Below are positions 1 through 9,446 of a DNA stretch of 64,000 bases, one piece after another (within the stretch, counting starts at the first letter, position 1; each line of letters starts with the position of its first letter). Below the pieces are notes generated by a model that saw only the letters and a program-made list of their open reading frames with translations, had not been told where the DNA came from and did not search any database. This stretch comes from Bacteroidota bacterium (GTDB lineage: Bacteria > Bacteroidota > Ignavibacteria > Kapaibacteriales > Kapaibacteriaceae): positions 344,094 through 408,093 of the forward strand of contig JAFDZT010000004.1 of assembly GCA_018266735.1 (NCBI GenBank). Reading direction: 5' to 3'. The position numbers and the translations under genes were made by a program.

Positions 1-1453
1 CGTTGGCGAGTGTGACTGTTCTCGTGGCCGGAACACCATTCCCATCCAATCGCAGAAACGATGTCGTGCCAGATACAGTAACAGCCGTGTTATCCGCGAC
101 CACCAACTGCGTCACAACTGTAGGCGTCGTGATGGAAACCCATCCGAGGGTGCCTGTCGTGGCTGTCGGCGCCGGTGCAGGTGCCACGCGCAAGGCTTGG
201 CCAGCAGATCCGATCGAACTTGGAAGCGTATATGTATTGTCATTGGACAACGAGGCAGGAGCCACTACACCCACATAGTTTGTGGACACGTCCGGGAAAG
301 CTCCTGATGTAGCCTGCGGCTCAAAGAACCTCGCCTGGCTTGGAGTGGAAGTGTTGTTGGCCAACATCACATGGACGTTACTGAGAACAACGGCTGATGA
401 TGCGGCGATCGTGATCGCCGATCCGCCGTTGTACGCTGCAACATCACTCCCAGTGATCGTCGTATTCCTTCCACCTATCACGAAACTCCGAGCACCCGTG
501 ATCGAGTTCGACTCTCCACCAAGAATACCTGCGTTCGATCCGGAGCCACTGATCGTGTTGACATTGCCACCCACAATACTGCTCAGAGGGCCGGCAGAGA
601 TCGTATTCGACAGTCCACCGAGGATCACAGAACTGTCGACCGAGATCGCGTTCACCGATCCGCCGCCGATCACCGAAAACCGACCAGAGTTGACGGAATT
701 GTTCTGACCACCAAAGATGACGTTTGTCGACCCAGAGATGGAGTTATTAGCTCCACCACCAATGAAGCTCAAACCAGAACCTGTGATGGAATGAGATTGG
801 CCGCACACAACTGCGCTGAGGGGAGCATTGACGGTGATGGTGCCACCGCTCCCAATGAATGATTGACTACCGGAAGCACCGATCGTATTGGAAACTCCAC
901 CTAGCATGGCCGCGTTAGCGGCAGACACCGTTGTTCCGTCGCCAGAAAGAATTCCTGCATTGAGTCCCGAATTCGTGTTGTTCCTTCCGCCCGCAATAAC
1001 GGAGTAGTTCGCACTCGCGGTTTGAGACGCGGCGCTATGTGCCGACTGCAGGTCTGTGGCATAGGTACCCGGCGTGACTTGCGTGCCACTGATCAAACTC
1101 GTTATGCGACGGATGTTGAACACACCGGACGTAGCCTCCTCGTATGGCGATGTTGCGGTTGGAAGCGAAGTCCATCCAAGCGTGATCTGGGTACCGGTTA
1201 TCGACGACACGCTCAAGAAGCTCGACGCCGGCGCGACGGTCGATGGGAAGATCAGCGTGTAATCCGTCGCGAGCGTAGCGGCACCAGAAGGAACGACAGT
1301 GATCCTGTTCTTTGTCGTACCGGCCAATCCACCATCCGTCAACAACAGCGACCGACCGAAGAGATCACCCAATTGTTGTGAATGGACCACGACCGATCCA
1401 ACGAGGAGGATCGTACAGGCGAGGGTCATTTGATGGATCGTACGCCGTATCAT
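1..1453 (-). CDS. Secreted YadA-head-like repeat protein, C-terminus cut by window edge
   Basis: The reading frame is open from an ATG at 1453 to the window edge, giving 484 codons without a stop, so the C-terminus lies outside. A short basic n-region and hydrophobic core (about residues 1-24, ending VVVHSQ) form a signal peptide. Residues about 30-95 resemble the N-terminal module of the next three genes upstream. Residues about 143-362 hold about 14 repeats of 15-17 residues with the pattern S-x-V-I-G-G-x-x-N-x-I-S-G. Such repeats fold as a left-handed beta-roll in YadA-type trimeric adhesin heads and related fibres. The start overlaps the stop of the upstream gene as TGATG, so translation is probably coupled. 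A surface fibre or adhesin role is inferred; the true C-terminus is needed to tell an anchored adhesin from a released fibre. Confidence 0.8.
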   Translation of the reverse strand, partial: MIRRTIHQMTLACTILLVGSVVVHSQQLGDLFGRSLLLTDGGLAGTTKNRITVVPSGAATLATDYTLIFPSTVAPASSFLSVSSITGTQITLGWTSLPTATSPYEEATSGVFNIRRITSLISGTQVTPGTYATDLQSAHSAASQTASANYSVIAGGRNNTNSGLNAGILSGDGTTVSAANAAMLGGVSNTIGASGSQSFIGSGGTITVNAPLSAVVCGQSHSITGSGLSFIGGGANNSISGSTNVIFGGQNNSVNSGRFSVIGGGSVNAISVDSSVILGGLSNTISAGPLSSIVGGNVNTISGSGSNAGILGGESNSITGARSFVIGGRNTTITGSDVAAYNGGSAITIAASSAVVLSNVHVMLANNTSTPSQARFFEPQATSGAFPDVSTNYVGVVAPASLSNDNTYTLPSSIGSAGQALRVAPAPAPTATTGTLGWVSITTPTVVTQLVVADNTAVTVSGTTSFLRLDGNGVPATRTVTLAN

Positions 1454-4089
1454 CAATTGACCTTTGTTGCCTTGATAAAGGAATTCGTCAAAAGATTCAC
1501 AGTCGTCGACGCTGTCGTCGTAGCCGCCTGCAACTGCAGGTTCCCTGCCGTGGCACTCATTACCACGAGACCCTTTACATAGATCACTTGCTCATTGGTT
1601 GGTGTGGTCGTGTTCACGGGAATGTCGCTGATCGCAGTTCCGCTCGTTGAAACGCTCATTGGCGACACCGATGCGAACCCTCCGTTGACGATTCCCCATC
1701 GGATGGACGCTCCGGCTGGAACCGTGAACGCAAGCCGCATGGCCGCAGCAGAGGTCACCCCACTATAGGCGATCATCGCTTCGAACTCGAACACATCGTT
1801 TGCAGTAAGAGCAACTGCAAGCTGCGGGTCGTTCACTAATCCTGTTGCCGCATAGGCGAGGTCGGACGTCCGTCGAGCGAACGGTGGAGCTGTCGCTGCT
1901 GAAGCCCATTCAAGTGTCGCCGATGTAGCAGTGGGTGCAGGTACAGAGGCTATGCGCAACACTTGATTCGCTGTACCGGTGGCTGCAGGCATCGTATACG
2001 TGTGATTGGTCGCGATCACGGCCGGTGCTTGCAGTGTTACCGTCCCAGAAGTCGTTCCCACCATCGTAAGCCCGCCACTTACCCGCGCATTGAACATGTA
2101 TGTAGAGTTCAAGTTCGACGTGCCGGCAAGAAGGGTCGTGAGGGAGGCAGGGATATCGGCAACTGTACTGCCAAGATAGACGGCGGCATTGTTCTGACTA
2201 CTGGCCACCAACGGATGCAAGAATCCCGTTGCACCGGTCGTACGCACGTATGCTCCGATGCCTGTGCTCGTTGCAACGGCTTGCACTTCCGACAACAGTC
2301 CGTAGGCCGTCGTGGAAGCAACCGTTGCCGCGCCAACGGTATGCAAACGAGCATACGTAGTTGGTACCGATGTTCCAACGCCCACTTCGCCTGTGCTCAG
2401 TATTCGAATACGTTCCGCGTTACCCGTGATGATCGGCAGAGGCTGGGCAGATATGGTACCCAGGGCGGTAGGGGCCAAAACGGAGTTGCCACCGAGAGCC
2501 CAGAACAGACCTGTCCCATCATTCCAACTCATCGTACCTGCGGTTGAACTCACGAGAACTTGGTTGTTCGTCGTTGGGTATGCGCTCGGAAGAGTGTATG
2601 GGTTGTCTACCAATAGGTTTGATGGCGCTGAGAACGAAACGTAGTTAGAGCCGTTGGTCTGCGCTTCTTCGAACCGTAGTGAACCCGGAGTCGCCGAGGT
2701 TGTGCTAAGCAGAATGTCTCCGTCGGCGACCTCTAACTCCTGACTCGGGGTTGACGTACCAATACCGACATTGCCACCCGTGAACAAGCCTGCATAGTTC
2801 GTTGTGCCTCCACTTACGACCACTCGAAGTCCCGTGTTGGTTGATCCAGCTCCATTCCAAGCTCCCGTCGACGTAATGTCAACTCCGGTCTTTGCAATTC
2901 CGGCTGTCGATGATGTAGCCGTATTCGCCACGCTCGCTGTAGTAAACGCAGTGGTCAACGCACCATTCTCAGCTACTGAGAACTTCGATGTGAATGATGC
3001 ATCCCCAACACCAACTCTACCGAGATGGTTAACTCCGAATTGAAGGTTCGTAAGCGAAGTGTTGTACAAGAACGCATACTTACTGCCCGACGTACCTACC
3101 GGGATACTATCAACAACAACTCCAAACCAATTTGTCGCGGAACCCGTAGCAACTTGGTTCTGATTGATATTCCCAATTCGAACCCCATAGAAATTGGTAC
3201 CCGAATATGGCGCAGCAAAGAGCCCGTACATTGTCCCCGGAGAAGGTGCGCTACCACCAAGACTATGCGTTCTAAACGCATAGAACGTTGTTGGCATGCC
3301 GCCCCGAGCATTCGGGCGGATTGCAGCGGCATACCCCGTGAACGAATTGATCGAGCCGGTCGTACTTGAAGACGTAGAGACGAAATTGAATTGCCCGAAA
3401 ACATCTGCGAATGTGAGTGCACTTGCACCGTTTGTCCATAGTCGGTTGTGCGACAGATAGACATCCCCCGCTGAGCCCGCGCCGGAAACACCCGAGTTCA
3501 CCTGAAGTTCATTATAGACGAGCGTCGTGTTCGCAGAGAGTACGATCGGAGTTGGCAACTGGACACTCGTCGATAGAGACTGATACGGACCGGCGAGGCC
3601 CGCAGTGGTTGGTCGAGTGATACTCACACCACCCGTAGTACTGGATAGTACCGTCAAACGAGGTAGGTTGTTCGAACGTAGCACAAGATCAACCGCGTCT
3701 GTCGTTCCAAGGAAGTTCGTTGAAGAATTGAGGCCCGCATTTCCGGAAGTCAGCCAGTTGCTTGATGTACTCCACGTCGGGACCCCACCAGCAAGCGTGA
3801 GTACCCAGCCATCTGTACCGGGCGCAAGCCACTTCAACGAATCCGATGTGCCTACCTTCACGGCATATAGGAGAGAACCCGTTGTTCCGACCGTGTCAGG
3901 AAGGATGAGAGAGTAGGAAGCTGGCGTCGCTCCCGTTTGAAGTGAAACGCTCTGTCCGGCGTTATTGTCAAGGACCAATCTTCTCGTGTTGAAATCACGA
4001 GTCTGGGCATCGACGGCTTCGGTGCTCGTGACCAAAATGAAGATGATCATCGAAAGAAGCGACCAATAGTATAATCGTCGCTGCATCAT
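1453..4089 (-). CDS. Secreted tail-fibre-like modular protein with C-terminal beta-sandwich
   Basis: 878 residues. A signal peptide covers about residues 1-29, ending VDAQ. The next 70 residues carry the locus-specific module (Y-S-L-I-L-P, GTTGSLL, PGTDGWVLTLAGGVPTW). Further on are FLGTTDA-type units and three copies of the VGxGTxxP motif that is common in repetitive secreted proteins of Bacteroidota. The last 140 residues (from about 735) form a separate domain with the pattern LTANDVFEFE...FTVPAGASIRW, which resembles C-terminal beta-sandwich domains of phage structural proteins. It overlaps the upstream gene by 4 nt (ATGA) and the downstream gene by 1 nt, so three large genes are translationally coupled. 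No T9SS sorting domain and no lipobox are visible. Function is not known; surface fibre or adhesin is the best guess. Confidence 0.82.
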   Translation of the reverse strand: MMQRRLYYWSLLSMIIFILVTSTEAVDAQTRDFNTRRLVLDNNAGQSVSLQTGATPASYSLILPDTVGTTGSLLYAVKVGTSDSLKWLAPGTDGWVLTLAGGVPTWSTSSNWLTSGNAGLNSSTNFLGTTDAVDLVLRSNNLPRLTVLSSTTGGVSITRPTTAGLAGPYQSLSTSVQLPTPIVLSANTTLVYNELQVNSGVSGAGSAGDVYLSHNRLWTNGASALTFADVFGQFNFVSTSSSTTGSINSFTGYAAAIRPNARGGMPTTFYAFRTHSLGGSAPSPGTMYGLFAAPYSGTNFYGVRIGNINQNQVATGSATNWFGVVVDSIPVGTSGSKYAFLYNTSLTNLQFGVNHLGRVGVGDASFTSKFSVAENGALTTAFTTASVANTATSSTAGIAKTGVDITSTGAWNGAGSTNTGLRVVVSGGTTNYAGLFTGGNVGIGTSTPSQELEVADGDILLSTTSATPGSLRFEEAQTNGSNYVSFSAPSNLLVDNPYTLPSAYPTTNNQVLVSSTAGTMSWNDGTGLFWALGGNSVLAPTALGTISAQPLPIITGNAERIRILSTGEVGVGTSVPTTYARLHTVGAATVASTTAYGLLSEVQAVATSTGIGAYVRTTGATGFLHPLVASSQNNAAVYLGSTVADIPASLTTLLAGTSNLNSTYMFNARVSGGLTMVGTTSGTVTLQAPAVIATNHTYTMPAATGTANQVLRIASVPAPTATSATLEWASAATAPPFARRTSDLAYAATGLVNDPQLAVALTANDVFEFEAMIAYSGVTSAAAMRLAFTVPAGASIRWGIVNGGFASVSPMSVSTSGTAISDIPVNTTTPTNEQVIYVKGLVVMSATAGNLQLQAATTTASTTVNLLTNSFIKATKVN

Positions 4090-7000
4090 GGATTGATGAT
4101 CAGATAGTGGATGGACGCAGTAGCACCTACAGGAATTGGACCAGAGAATGCTACAGTGAAACTCGTCGCAGCGACTTTCAGGGTGACCATCGTTGCGACA
4201 AAGCCTGCCCCTGACGGGTCTTCATACGTGATCAGAATGCGAGAATTCGACTGAACGAGTGAATTAGCAATTGTAATGCTTGTCGCTCCAACGGTGAGTG
4301 ACGCTGTGCCACTATACGCAAGCAATCCAGCATTCACAGTTGCTGGTACAGAGCGCTTCAGAAGGTCACCCGCGCTATTCGCAACCACAATACCATCGCT
4401 CGTCGTTGGAGTGTACGAAGTGGAAATCGCCAAACCTGAGAGTGAGTTCATGCGCACGTTGGATGTACCCGCCACTCCTTCAACATGAAGCAATCTCCCT
4501 GCAACTGGAATGACGCCGATCCCAACTTCACCAGTGGAATTGATGCGCAACCGCTCACTTGAGCCACTCGCACCAGTGTAGAACCGAATGTCTTGTGCCG
4601 ATGCGTTTGTGGTCGCTATCGAAAGAGGCTGTGCGCTGGTTGTTCCAAGGAACGAACCGGCCGCACCGTTCCACGCCGTGGTTGTCGCGTTACCATCGAG
4701 CAACCATGACGTTCCAAGAAATGCAGTCGTCGACACTTCGTCTAGAGACCCTGTGCTATTGGCCATCACAACACGATCATAACCAACTGGGATCGTGGTT
4801 TTTGCAACACCACCGAGCGACGTCATCGTCACATTCGGTGTAAGTGCCGTGCCGTTCACCGTGAGCGAACCCGTGGCATTCGTAAGCGTGACGGTACTTC
4901 CGGCAGTGCTGGCAAGCGTTGTGTTGCCCGTGCTGCTGAGCGTACCCGTCACCGCTGTGTTCACACTGTTCGTTGCATTGCCGATGGCTAGACCCGACGC
5001 CGTGCTCAAGTTCATGCGCAGATTCGCTGCACCAACCGTTCCCAGATAGAAGTTGATGTCGCCCGCCGTGGCATTGGCCGTGGCCAAGTTCAACGGTACA
5101 CTTGCCGTTGTTGGACCAAGAAAACTCGATGCAATCGCGTTGCTGTTGCCGGCCAATACCCAAGCAACATTTCCGACCACAGCCGAATACGTCGCCTCAT
5201 CCAATTGTCCAGTAGCATTCGACACAACAACGCGGTCAAAGCCCACCGGCAACGTTGCTTTGGCAACGCCTCCAAGTGATGCGAACGTCACATTCGGTGT
5301 ACCGGCCGTTCCATTCACCAACAACGAGCCGGTGATCGCTGTGTTCACGCTGTTCGTCGCATTACCGATCGCAAGACCCGATGCCGTGCTCAAGTTCATC
5401 CGAAGGTTCGCCGGTGCCACCGTACCGAGATAAAAATTGATGTCACCTGCTGTGGCATTTGCTGTTGCAAGATTCAAGGGGATGGATGCTGCCGTCGGTC
5501 CGAGGAAGCTCGTTGCCAATGCATTTGGATTACCGACCAGAACCCATGCGACATCTCCAACAACAGCAGCATAGGTGGTTTGATCGAGCTGTCCTGTCGC
5601 ATTCGAAACCACGACACGGTCATAACCTACGGGGATGGTAGCCTTGGCAACACCGCTGAGCGACGTCATCGTCACGTTCGGTGTGAGTGCCGTGCCGTTC
5701 ACCGTGAGCGAGCCCGTGGCATTCGTAAGCGTAACGGTACTTCCGGCAGTGCTAGCAAGCGTTGTGTTGCCCGTACTGCTAAGCGTCCCCGTCACCGCAG
5801 TGTTCACACTGTTCGTCGCATTGCCGATGGCAAGACCCATTGCCGTGCTCAAGTTCATGCGCAGATTCGCTGCCCCAACTGTTCCCAGATAGAAGTTGAT
5901 GTCGCCGGCTGTAGCATTGGCCGTGGCGATATTCATGGGAACGGATGCCGATGTCGGTCCGATGAAGTTCGCACCGGTCGCATTCGCATTCCCGGTAAGG
6001 AGCCAACCAACACCACCAACCACTGCATCATACGTCGACTCGTCAAGAAGTCCTGTTGCGTTCGAGATCACCACGCGGTCGAAACCCACAGGAAGCGTTG
6101 CCTTGGCAACGCCACCAAGCGACGTCATCGTCACGTTTGGTGTCAGGGCTGTGCCGTTCACCGTGAGCGAGCCGGTAGCATTCGTGAGTGTGACGGTACT
6201 TCCGGCGGTGCTTGCAAGCGTCGTGGTACCCGTGCTGCTGAGCGTACCCGTGATCGCCGTGTTCACGCTGTTCGTAGCATTACCAATGGCTAGGCCCGAT
6301 GCCGTACTCAGGTTCATCCGCAGATTCGCCGGTGCCACCGTACCGAGATAGAAGTTGATGTCACCTGCTGTGGCGTTGGCTGTCGCGAGATTCAACGGAA
6401 CCGACGCTGTTGTTGGTCCAAGGAAGTTCGTCGACGTAGCATTGGCATTTCCAATGAGCACCCATGCCACCTCGCTGGCCACTGCGGCATAGGATGCTTG
6501 GTCGATCAGGCCGGATCCATTCGAGATCAATACGCGATCGAAACCAACGGGAAGCGTTGCTTTCGCAACGCCGCCAACTTCGGTGAACGTGATGTTCGGT
6601 GTGCCGGCCGTACCGTTCACCGTGAGCGATCCGGTAGCGTTCGTCAGTGTGACCGTGTTCCCTGCTGCACTTGCAAGTGTTGTGTTGCCCGTGCTGCTGA
6701 GCGTACCTGTCACTGCCGTGTTCACACTGTTCGTTGCATTGCCGATCTCCAGACCCGATGCCGTGCTCAAGTTCATCCGCAGATTTGCGGGCGCCACAGC
6801 TCCGAGATAGAAGCTGATATCGCCCGCTGTGGCATTGGCCGTTGCCAAGTTCAGCGGTACGCCTGCCGATGTGGGGCCGAGGAAGTTCGTCGACGTGGCA
6901 TTGGCGTTTCCAACGAGGACCCATGCCACTTCACTTGCGACCGCCGCATACGAGGCTTCGTTCAAGAGCCCGGCATTGTTGGCGATCACCACACGGTCGA

Positions 7001-8384
7001 ACCCGACAGGAAGCGTTGCATTGGCCACTCCACCAAGTGCAGCAATGGTCGTGTTCACACTGTTCGTCGCATTGCCGATCTCAAGGCCGGTCGTGGGGCT
7101 CAAGCTCATGTGCAGATTCGATGCACCGACCGTTCCCAAGTAGAAATTGATGTCACCCGGTGTTGCGTTGGCTGTCGCAAGATTCAACGGAACCGACGCT
7201 GTTGTTGGTCCAAGGAAGTTCGTCGACGTAGCATTGGCATTTCCAATGAGCACCCATGCCACCTCGCTGGCCACTGCGGCATAGGATGCTTGGTCGATCA
7301 GGCCGGATCCATTCGAGATCAATACGCGATCGAAACCAACGGGAAGCGTTGCTTTCGCAACGCCGCCAACTTCTGTGAACGTGATGTTCGGTGTGCCGAC
7401 CGTTCCGTTGACCGTCAGCGAACCGGTCGCATTCGTCAGGGTGACCGTATTTCCGGCAGTGCTGGCAAGCGTCGTGTTGCCCGTGCTGCTGAGCGTACCC
7501 GTCACCGCTGTGTTCACGCTGTTCGTCGCATTACCGATCTCCAGTCCCGACGTCGTGCTCAAGTTCATCCGCAGATTCGCGGGTGCCACCGTTCCAAGAT
7601 AGAAGCTGATATCACCTGCTGTGGCATTGGCCGTGGCCAAGTTCAGCGGAACACTTGCCGATGTGGGGCCGAGGAAGTTCGTCGACGTGGCATTGGCATT
7701 TCCGACAAGTACCCACGCCACTTCACTTGCGACCGCCGCATAGGAGGCTTCGTTCAAGAGACCGGCATTGTTGGCGATCACCACGCGGTCGAACCCGACC
7801 GGAAGCGTTGCATTGGCCACTCCACCGAGTGCGGCAATGGTTGTGTTCACGCTGTTCGTTGCATTGCCGATCTCGAGTCCGGCTGTTGGACTCAAGCTCA
7901 TGTGCAGATTCGAAGCACCGACCGTACCGAGATAGAAATTGATGTCACCCGGAGTTGCATTCGAGGTGGCAAGGTTCAATGGAACTGATGCTGATGTCGG
8001 CCCGAGGAAACTCGCAGACACAGCATCACTGTTTCCTGTCAGGAGCCAATTCGGTGTGGGCGCCGTCCACGAAGGGACCCCACCGACGACGGTCAGGATC
8101 TGCCCGTCGGAACCGGGCGAAACCCACGAGAGCGAGCTTGTCGTTCCTGACACGGAACTCAACAGCAGTGATCCCGTTGTTCCGGCCGTATTCGGCCAGA
8201 TGAGCGACCAGTTGGCGGCCAGTCCGCTCGGTGCTCGCTGGATCACGTACTGCCCGCTGTTGTAAAGATTCATCTCAACCGTACGAACAGGATCCTGTGC
8301 GAACAACGAACACGTGCACGCCACGGCCACCCACACCAAGGTGAGGAGTTTCGTGAAGCGTGTATGTTGATGTCGTTGTTGCAT
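4086..8384 (-). CDS. Giant secreted protein with alternating 111- and 153-residue tandem repeats
   Basis: 1432 residues with a signal peptide (about 1-29, ending CSLFAQ) and the same N-terminal module as its neighbours (residues about 30-105). The body has eight close copies of a unit starting F-L-G-P-T-x-A-S-V-P-L-N-L-A-T plus a ninth diverged copy. Copies come in a short form of 111 residues and a long form of 153 residues that carries a 42-residue Thr/Asn-rich insert. A short plus a long copy gives a 264-residue (792-bp) higher-order unit, part of which is identical at DNA level. The last about 75 residues end IHYLIINP and resemble the ends of two other proteins of this locus. Lys is rare while Ala, Thr, Asn and Gly dominate, as in fibrous surface proteins. 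Function unknown; a long fibre or stalk is inferred. Confidence 0.85.
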   Translation of the reverse strand: MQQRHQHTRFTKLLTLVWVAVACTCSLFAQDPVRTVEMNLYNSGQYVIQRAPSGLAANWSLIWPNTAGTTGSLLLSSVSGTTSSLSWVSPGSDGQILTVVGGVPSWTAPTPNWLLTGNSDAVSASFLGPTSASVPLNLATSNATPGDINFYLGTVGASNLHMSLSPTAGLEIGNATNSVNTTIAALGGVANATLPVGFDRVVIANNAGLLNEASYAAVASEVAWVLVGNANATSTNFLGPTSASVPLNLATANATAGDISFYLGTVAPANLRMNLSTTSGLEIGNATNSVNTAVTGTLSSTGNTTLASTAGNTVTLTNATGSLTVNGTVGTPNITFTEVGGVAKATLPVGFDRVLISNGSGLIDQASYAAVASEVAWVLIGNANATSTNFLGPTTASVPLNLATANATPGDINFYLGTVGASNLHMSLSPTTGLEIGNATNSVNTTIAALGGVANATLPVGFDRVVIANNAGLLNEASYAAVASEVAWVLVGNANATSTNFLGPTSAGVPLNLATANATAGDISFYLGAVAPANLRMNLSTASGLEIGNATNSVNTAVTGTLSSTGNTTLASAAGNTVTLTNATGSLTVNGTAGTPNITFTEVGGVAKATLPVGFDRVLISNGSGLIDQASYAAVASEVAWVLIGNANATSTNFLGPTTASVPLNLATANATAGDINFYLGTVAPANLRMNLSTASGLAIGNATNSVNTAITGTLSSTGTTTLASTAGSTVTLTNATGSLTVNGTALTPNVTMTSLGGVAKATLPVGFDRVVISNATGLLDESTYDAVVGGVGWLLTGNANATGANFIGPTSASVPMNIATANATAGDINFYLGTVGAANLRMNLSTAMGLAIGNATNSVNTAVTGTLSSTGNTTLASTAGSTVTLTNATGSLTVNGTALTPNVTMTSLSGVAKATIPVGYDRVVVSNATGQLDQTTYAAVVGDVAWVLVGNPNALATSFLGPTAASIPLNLATANATAGDINFYLGTVAPANLRMNLSTASGLAIGNATNSVNTAITGSLLVNGTAGTPNVTFASLGGVAKATLPVGFDRVVVSNATGQLDEATYSAVVGNVAWVLAGNSNAIASSFLGPTTASVPLNLATANATAGDINFYLGTVGAANLRMNLSTASGLAIGNATNSVNTAVTGTLSSTGNTTLASTAGSTVTLTNATGSLTVNGTALTPNVTMTSLGGVAKTTIPVGYDRVVMANSTGSLDEVSTTAFLGTSWLLDGNATTTAWNGAAGSFLGTTSAQPLSIATTNASAQDIRFYTGASGSSERLRINSTGEVGIGVIPVAGRLLHVEGVAGTSNVRMNSLSGLAISTSYTPTTSDGIVVANSAGDLLKRSVPATVNAGLLAYSGTASLTVGATSITIANSLVQSNSRILITYEDPSGAGFVATMVTLKVAATSFTVAFSGPIPVGATASIHYLIINP
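6388..7373. repeat. Identical 194-bp direct repeat, 792 bp apart, inside the giant fibre gene
   Basis: Positions 6388-6581 and 7180-7373 are identical on reading them base by base, while the flanks differ at 6387 and 6582. The offset of 792 bp equals one short plus one long protein repeat (264 residues). Other copies in the gene differ at many third positions, so this pair is the youngest: a recent tandem duplication or gene conversion. Such repeats allow copy-number change by slippage or unequal crossover. Confidence 0.9.
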
Positions 8385-8413
8385 TGTTCCGTGTTCGTTA
8401 TCGAAGGTCCGTC

Positions 8414-8470
8414 GGCTGTCGAGAGTGAGTGCGTGGTCTCACCCTCGACAGCCGGGGGCAATGCCCCCGG
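8414..8470. repeat. Two adjacent hairpins between fibre genes
   Basis: The first hairpin has 16-nt arms (8414-8429 and 8438-8453) with one mismatch and an 8-nt loop. The second has perfect 8-bp arms CCGGGGGC/GCCCCCGG (8452-8459 and 8463-8470) around AAT. They fill most of the 98-nt gap after the small fibre protein gene. No T-run follows on the minus strand, so they are not textbook intrinsic terminators. They may stabilise the upstream mRNA or reduce read-through into the giant gene. Confidence 0.6.
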
Positions 8471-8482
8471 ACGAATGTTCGA

Positions 8483-9316
8483 TTATGGAGTACCGTTGGC
8501 GAACCAGCAGATGCTCTCTGAACCGTTGCATGGTACGGTCGTTGCCCAGTTGATGGACAGACCGGCAATGCTCGTGATGTACACGATAAGACCGTTTGTG
8601 GAGTTACCCGACACAACGGCTTCCGTAACAGCCGTCAGACCGGTGACGGTGATCGTACCAGAAGTGGCGGCTGCTGCCGGTGTCACCGTACCGGACTTGA
8701 TCGTCAAGCCCTGAATGGTTTGCCATGTGGCAGGAAGACCAGGACCTGCAGAGATCAAGACCTGACCAACGGTTCCCTGACCTGTGGAGATCACGAAGTT
8801 ACCGGCACCACCTGCACCGATCTCGGGGATCGTCAGCGTGTTCGCTGTCGTTCCACCGTTCACGATCCTGGAACCGACCGTTCCGTTGTTGATCGTGAAA
8901 GTACCTGCACCACCGGTTGCACCAACCGTTACATCACCACCGGAGATCGTGAACTTCGGATCGGAAGCGATCGTGTTCGGATCTGTGAAGTAGGCGATCT
9001 GACCAGCAGCTCCAACACCGTCGAGCAACGATCCGGAGATCGGTACCCACGTCATCTCGACGTCGTTTCCGGTTGCGCCCTTGGTAGCAAGCAGGAAGCC
9101 TGTGCTACTTGCGGGAATGGCCGATGTGCTGGATGGCCATGCTGCCTGATACGATGCCGCAGTACCCTGCGAGCTCATCACCTGTTCGACGTTATTGGCG
9201 CCATTGAACAGTTGCAACTTGGTCGTACGTACTGGAAGCTGTGCTTGTGCTTCCGTTACCACTGCAAGAAGGGCAACTGTTACTGCTGCGCCCTTCAGAA
9301 GACTAGAGAACTTCAT
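8483..9316 (-). CDS. Small secreted fibre-locus protein, possible major subunit
   Basis: 277 residues. The signal peptide is clear (Lys-containing n-region, hydrophobic core, cleavage after TEAQA at about residue 26). The mature start LPVRTTKLQLFNG matches the giant neighbour's DPVRTVEMNLYN, and the SSTGFLL...VEMTWVP stretch follows the same plan. The middle is rich in Gly, Thr and Val with short beta-strand repeats. The last 75 residues share the C-terminal pattern of the locus and end ICWFANGTP; two Cys near the end could form a disulfide. An AAGGG Shine-Dalgarno lies 5-9 nt before the ATG. It is the only short gene of the locus, has its own 130-nt leader with repeats, and is followed by strong hairpins, so it may be made in larger amounts. 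Function is not recognised. Confidence 0.75.
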   Translation of the reverse strand: MKFSSLLKGAAVTVALLAVVTEAQAQLPVRTTKLQLFNGANNVEQVMSSQGTAASYQAAWPSSTSAIPASSTGFLLATKGATGNDVEMTWVPISGSLLDGVGAAGQIAYFTDPNTIASDPKFTISGGDVTVGATGGAGTFTINNGTVGSRIVNGGTTANTLTIPEIGAGGAGNFVISTGQGTVGQVLISAGPGLPATWQTIQGLTIKSGTVTPAAAATSGTITVTGLTAVTEAVVSGNSTNGLIVYITSIAGLSINWATTVPCNGSESICWFANGTP

Positions 9317-9349
9317 GGAAGTACCCTTAAAAAAATGGAGGGAAAGAAA

Positions 9350-9380
9350 ACTGAAACTGAACTGTGAACTGACTTACTGA
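9350..9380. repeat. Reiterated ACTGA motif in leader of the small fibre gene
   Basis: ACTGA occurs at 9350, 9356, 9368 and 9376, with ACTGT at 9361. On the transcribed strand this reads TCAGT five times in 31 nt, ending about 34 nt before the start codon. Such short direct repeats could be binding sites for an activator or an RNA-binding protein, but chance is possible in this A-rich stretch. Confidence 0.45.
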
Positions 9381-9391
9381 CTTTGTCTCTC

Positions 9392-9419
9392 CGTGAAGCA
9401 CCTTTTACCCAAGGTCACG
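9392..9419. other. Interrupted hairpin after the 884-residue fibre gene
   Basis: CGTG (9392-9395) and ACCTT (9400-9404) pair with AAGGT (9411-9415) and CACG (9416-9419), with a bulge of AAGC and a 6-nt loop. It lies 28 nt after the upstream stop codon at 9447, in the leader of the next gene. No T-run follows. It may be an RNA-processing or stabilising element. Confidence 0.35.
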
Positions 9420-9446
9420 AAGTGCGAACAGGCAACATCACTGCGT

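Noticed and set aside
6498..7988. Open frame of 496 codons on the plus strand
   Set aside because: It is antisense to the repeat region of the giant fibre gene; its own repeats, rich in Arg, Cys and His, only mirror the coding repeats.
4086..8384. CRISPR-like regular repeats
   Set aside because: The repeats are 333-459 bp, in frame and coding; there are no short palindromic repeats with unique spacers.
8414..8470. Intrinsic terminator
   Set aside because: Stems are strong, but no T-run follows on the transcribed strand.
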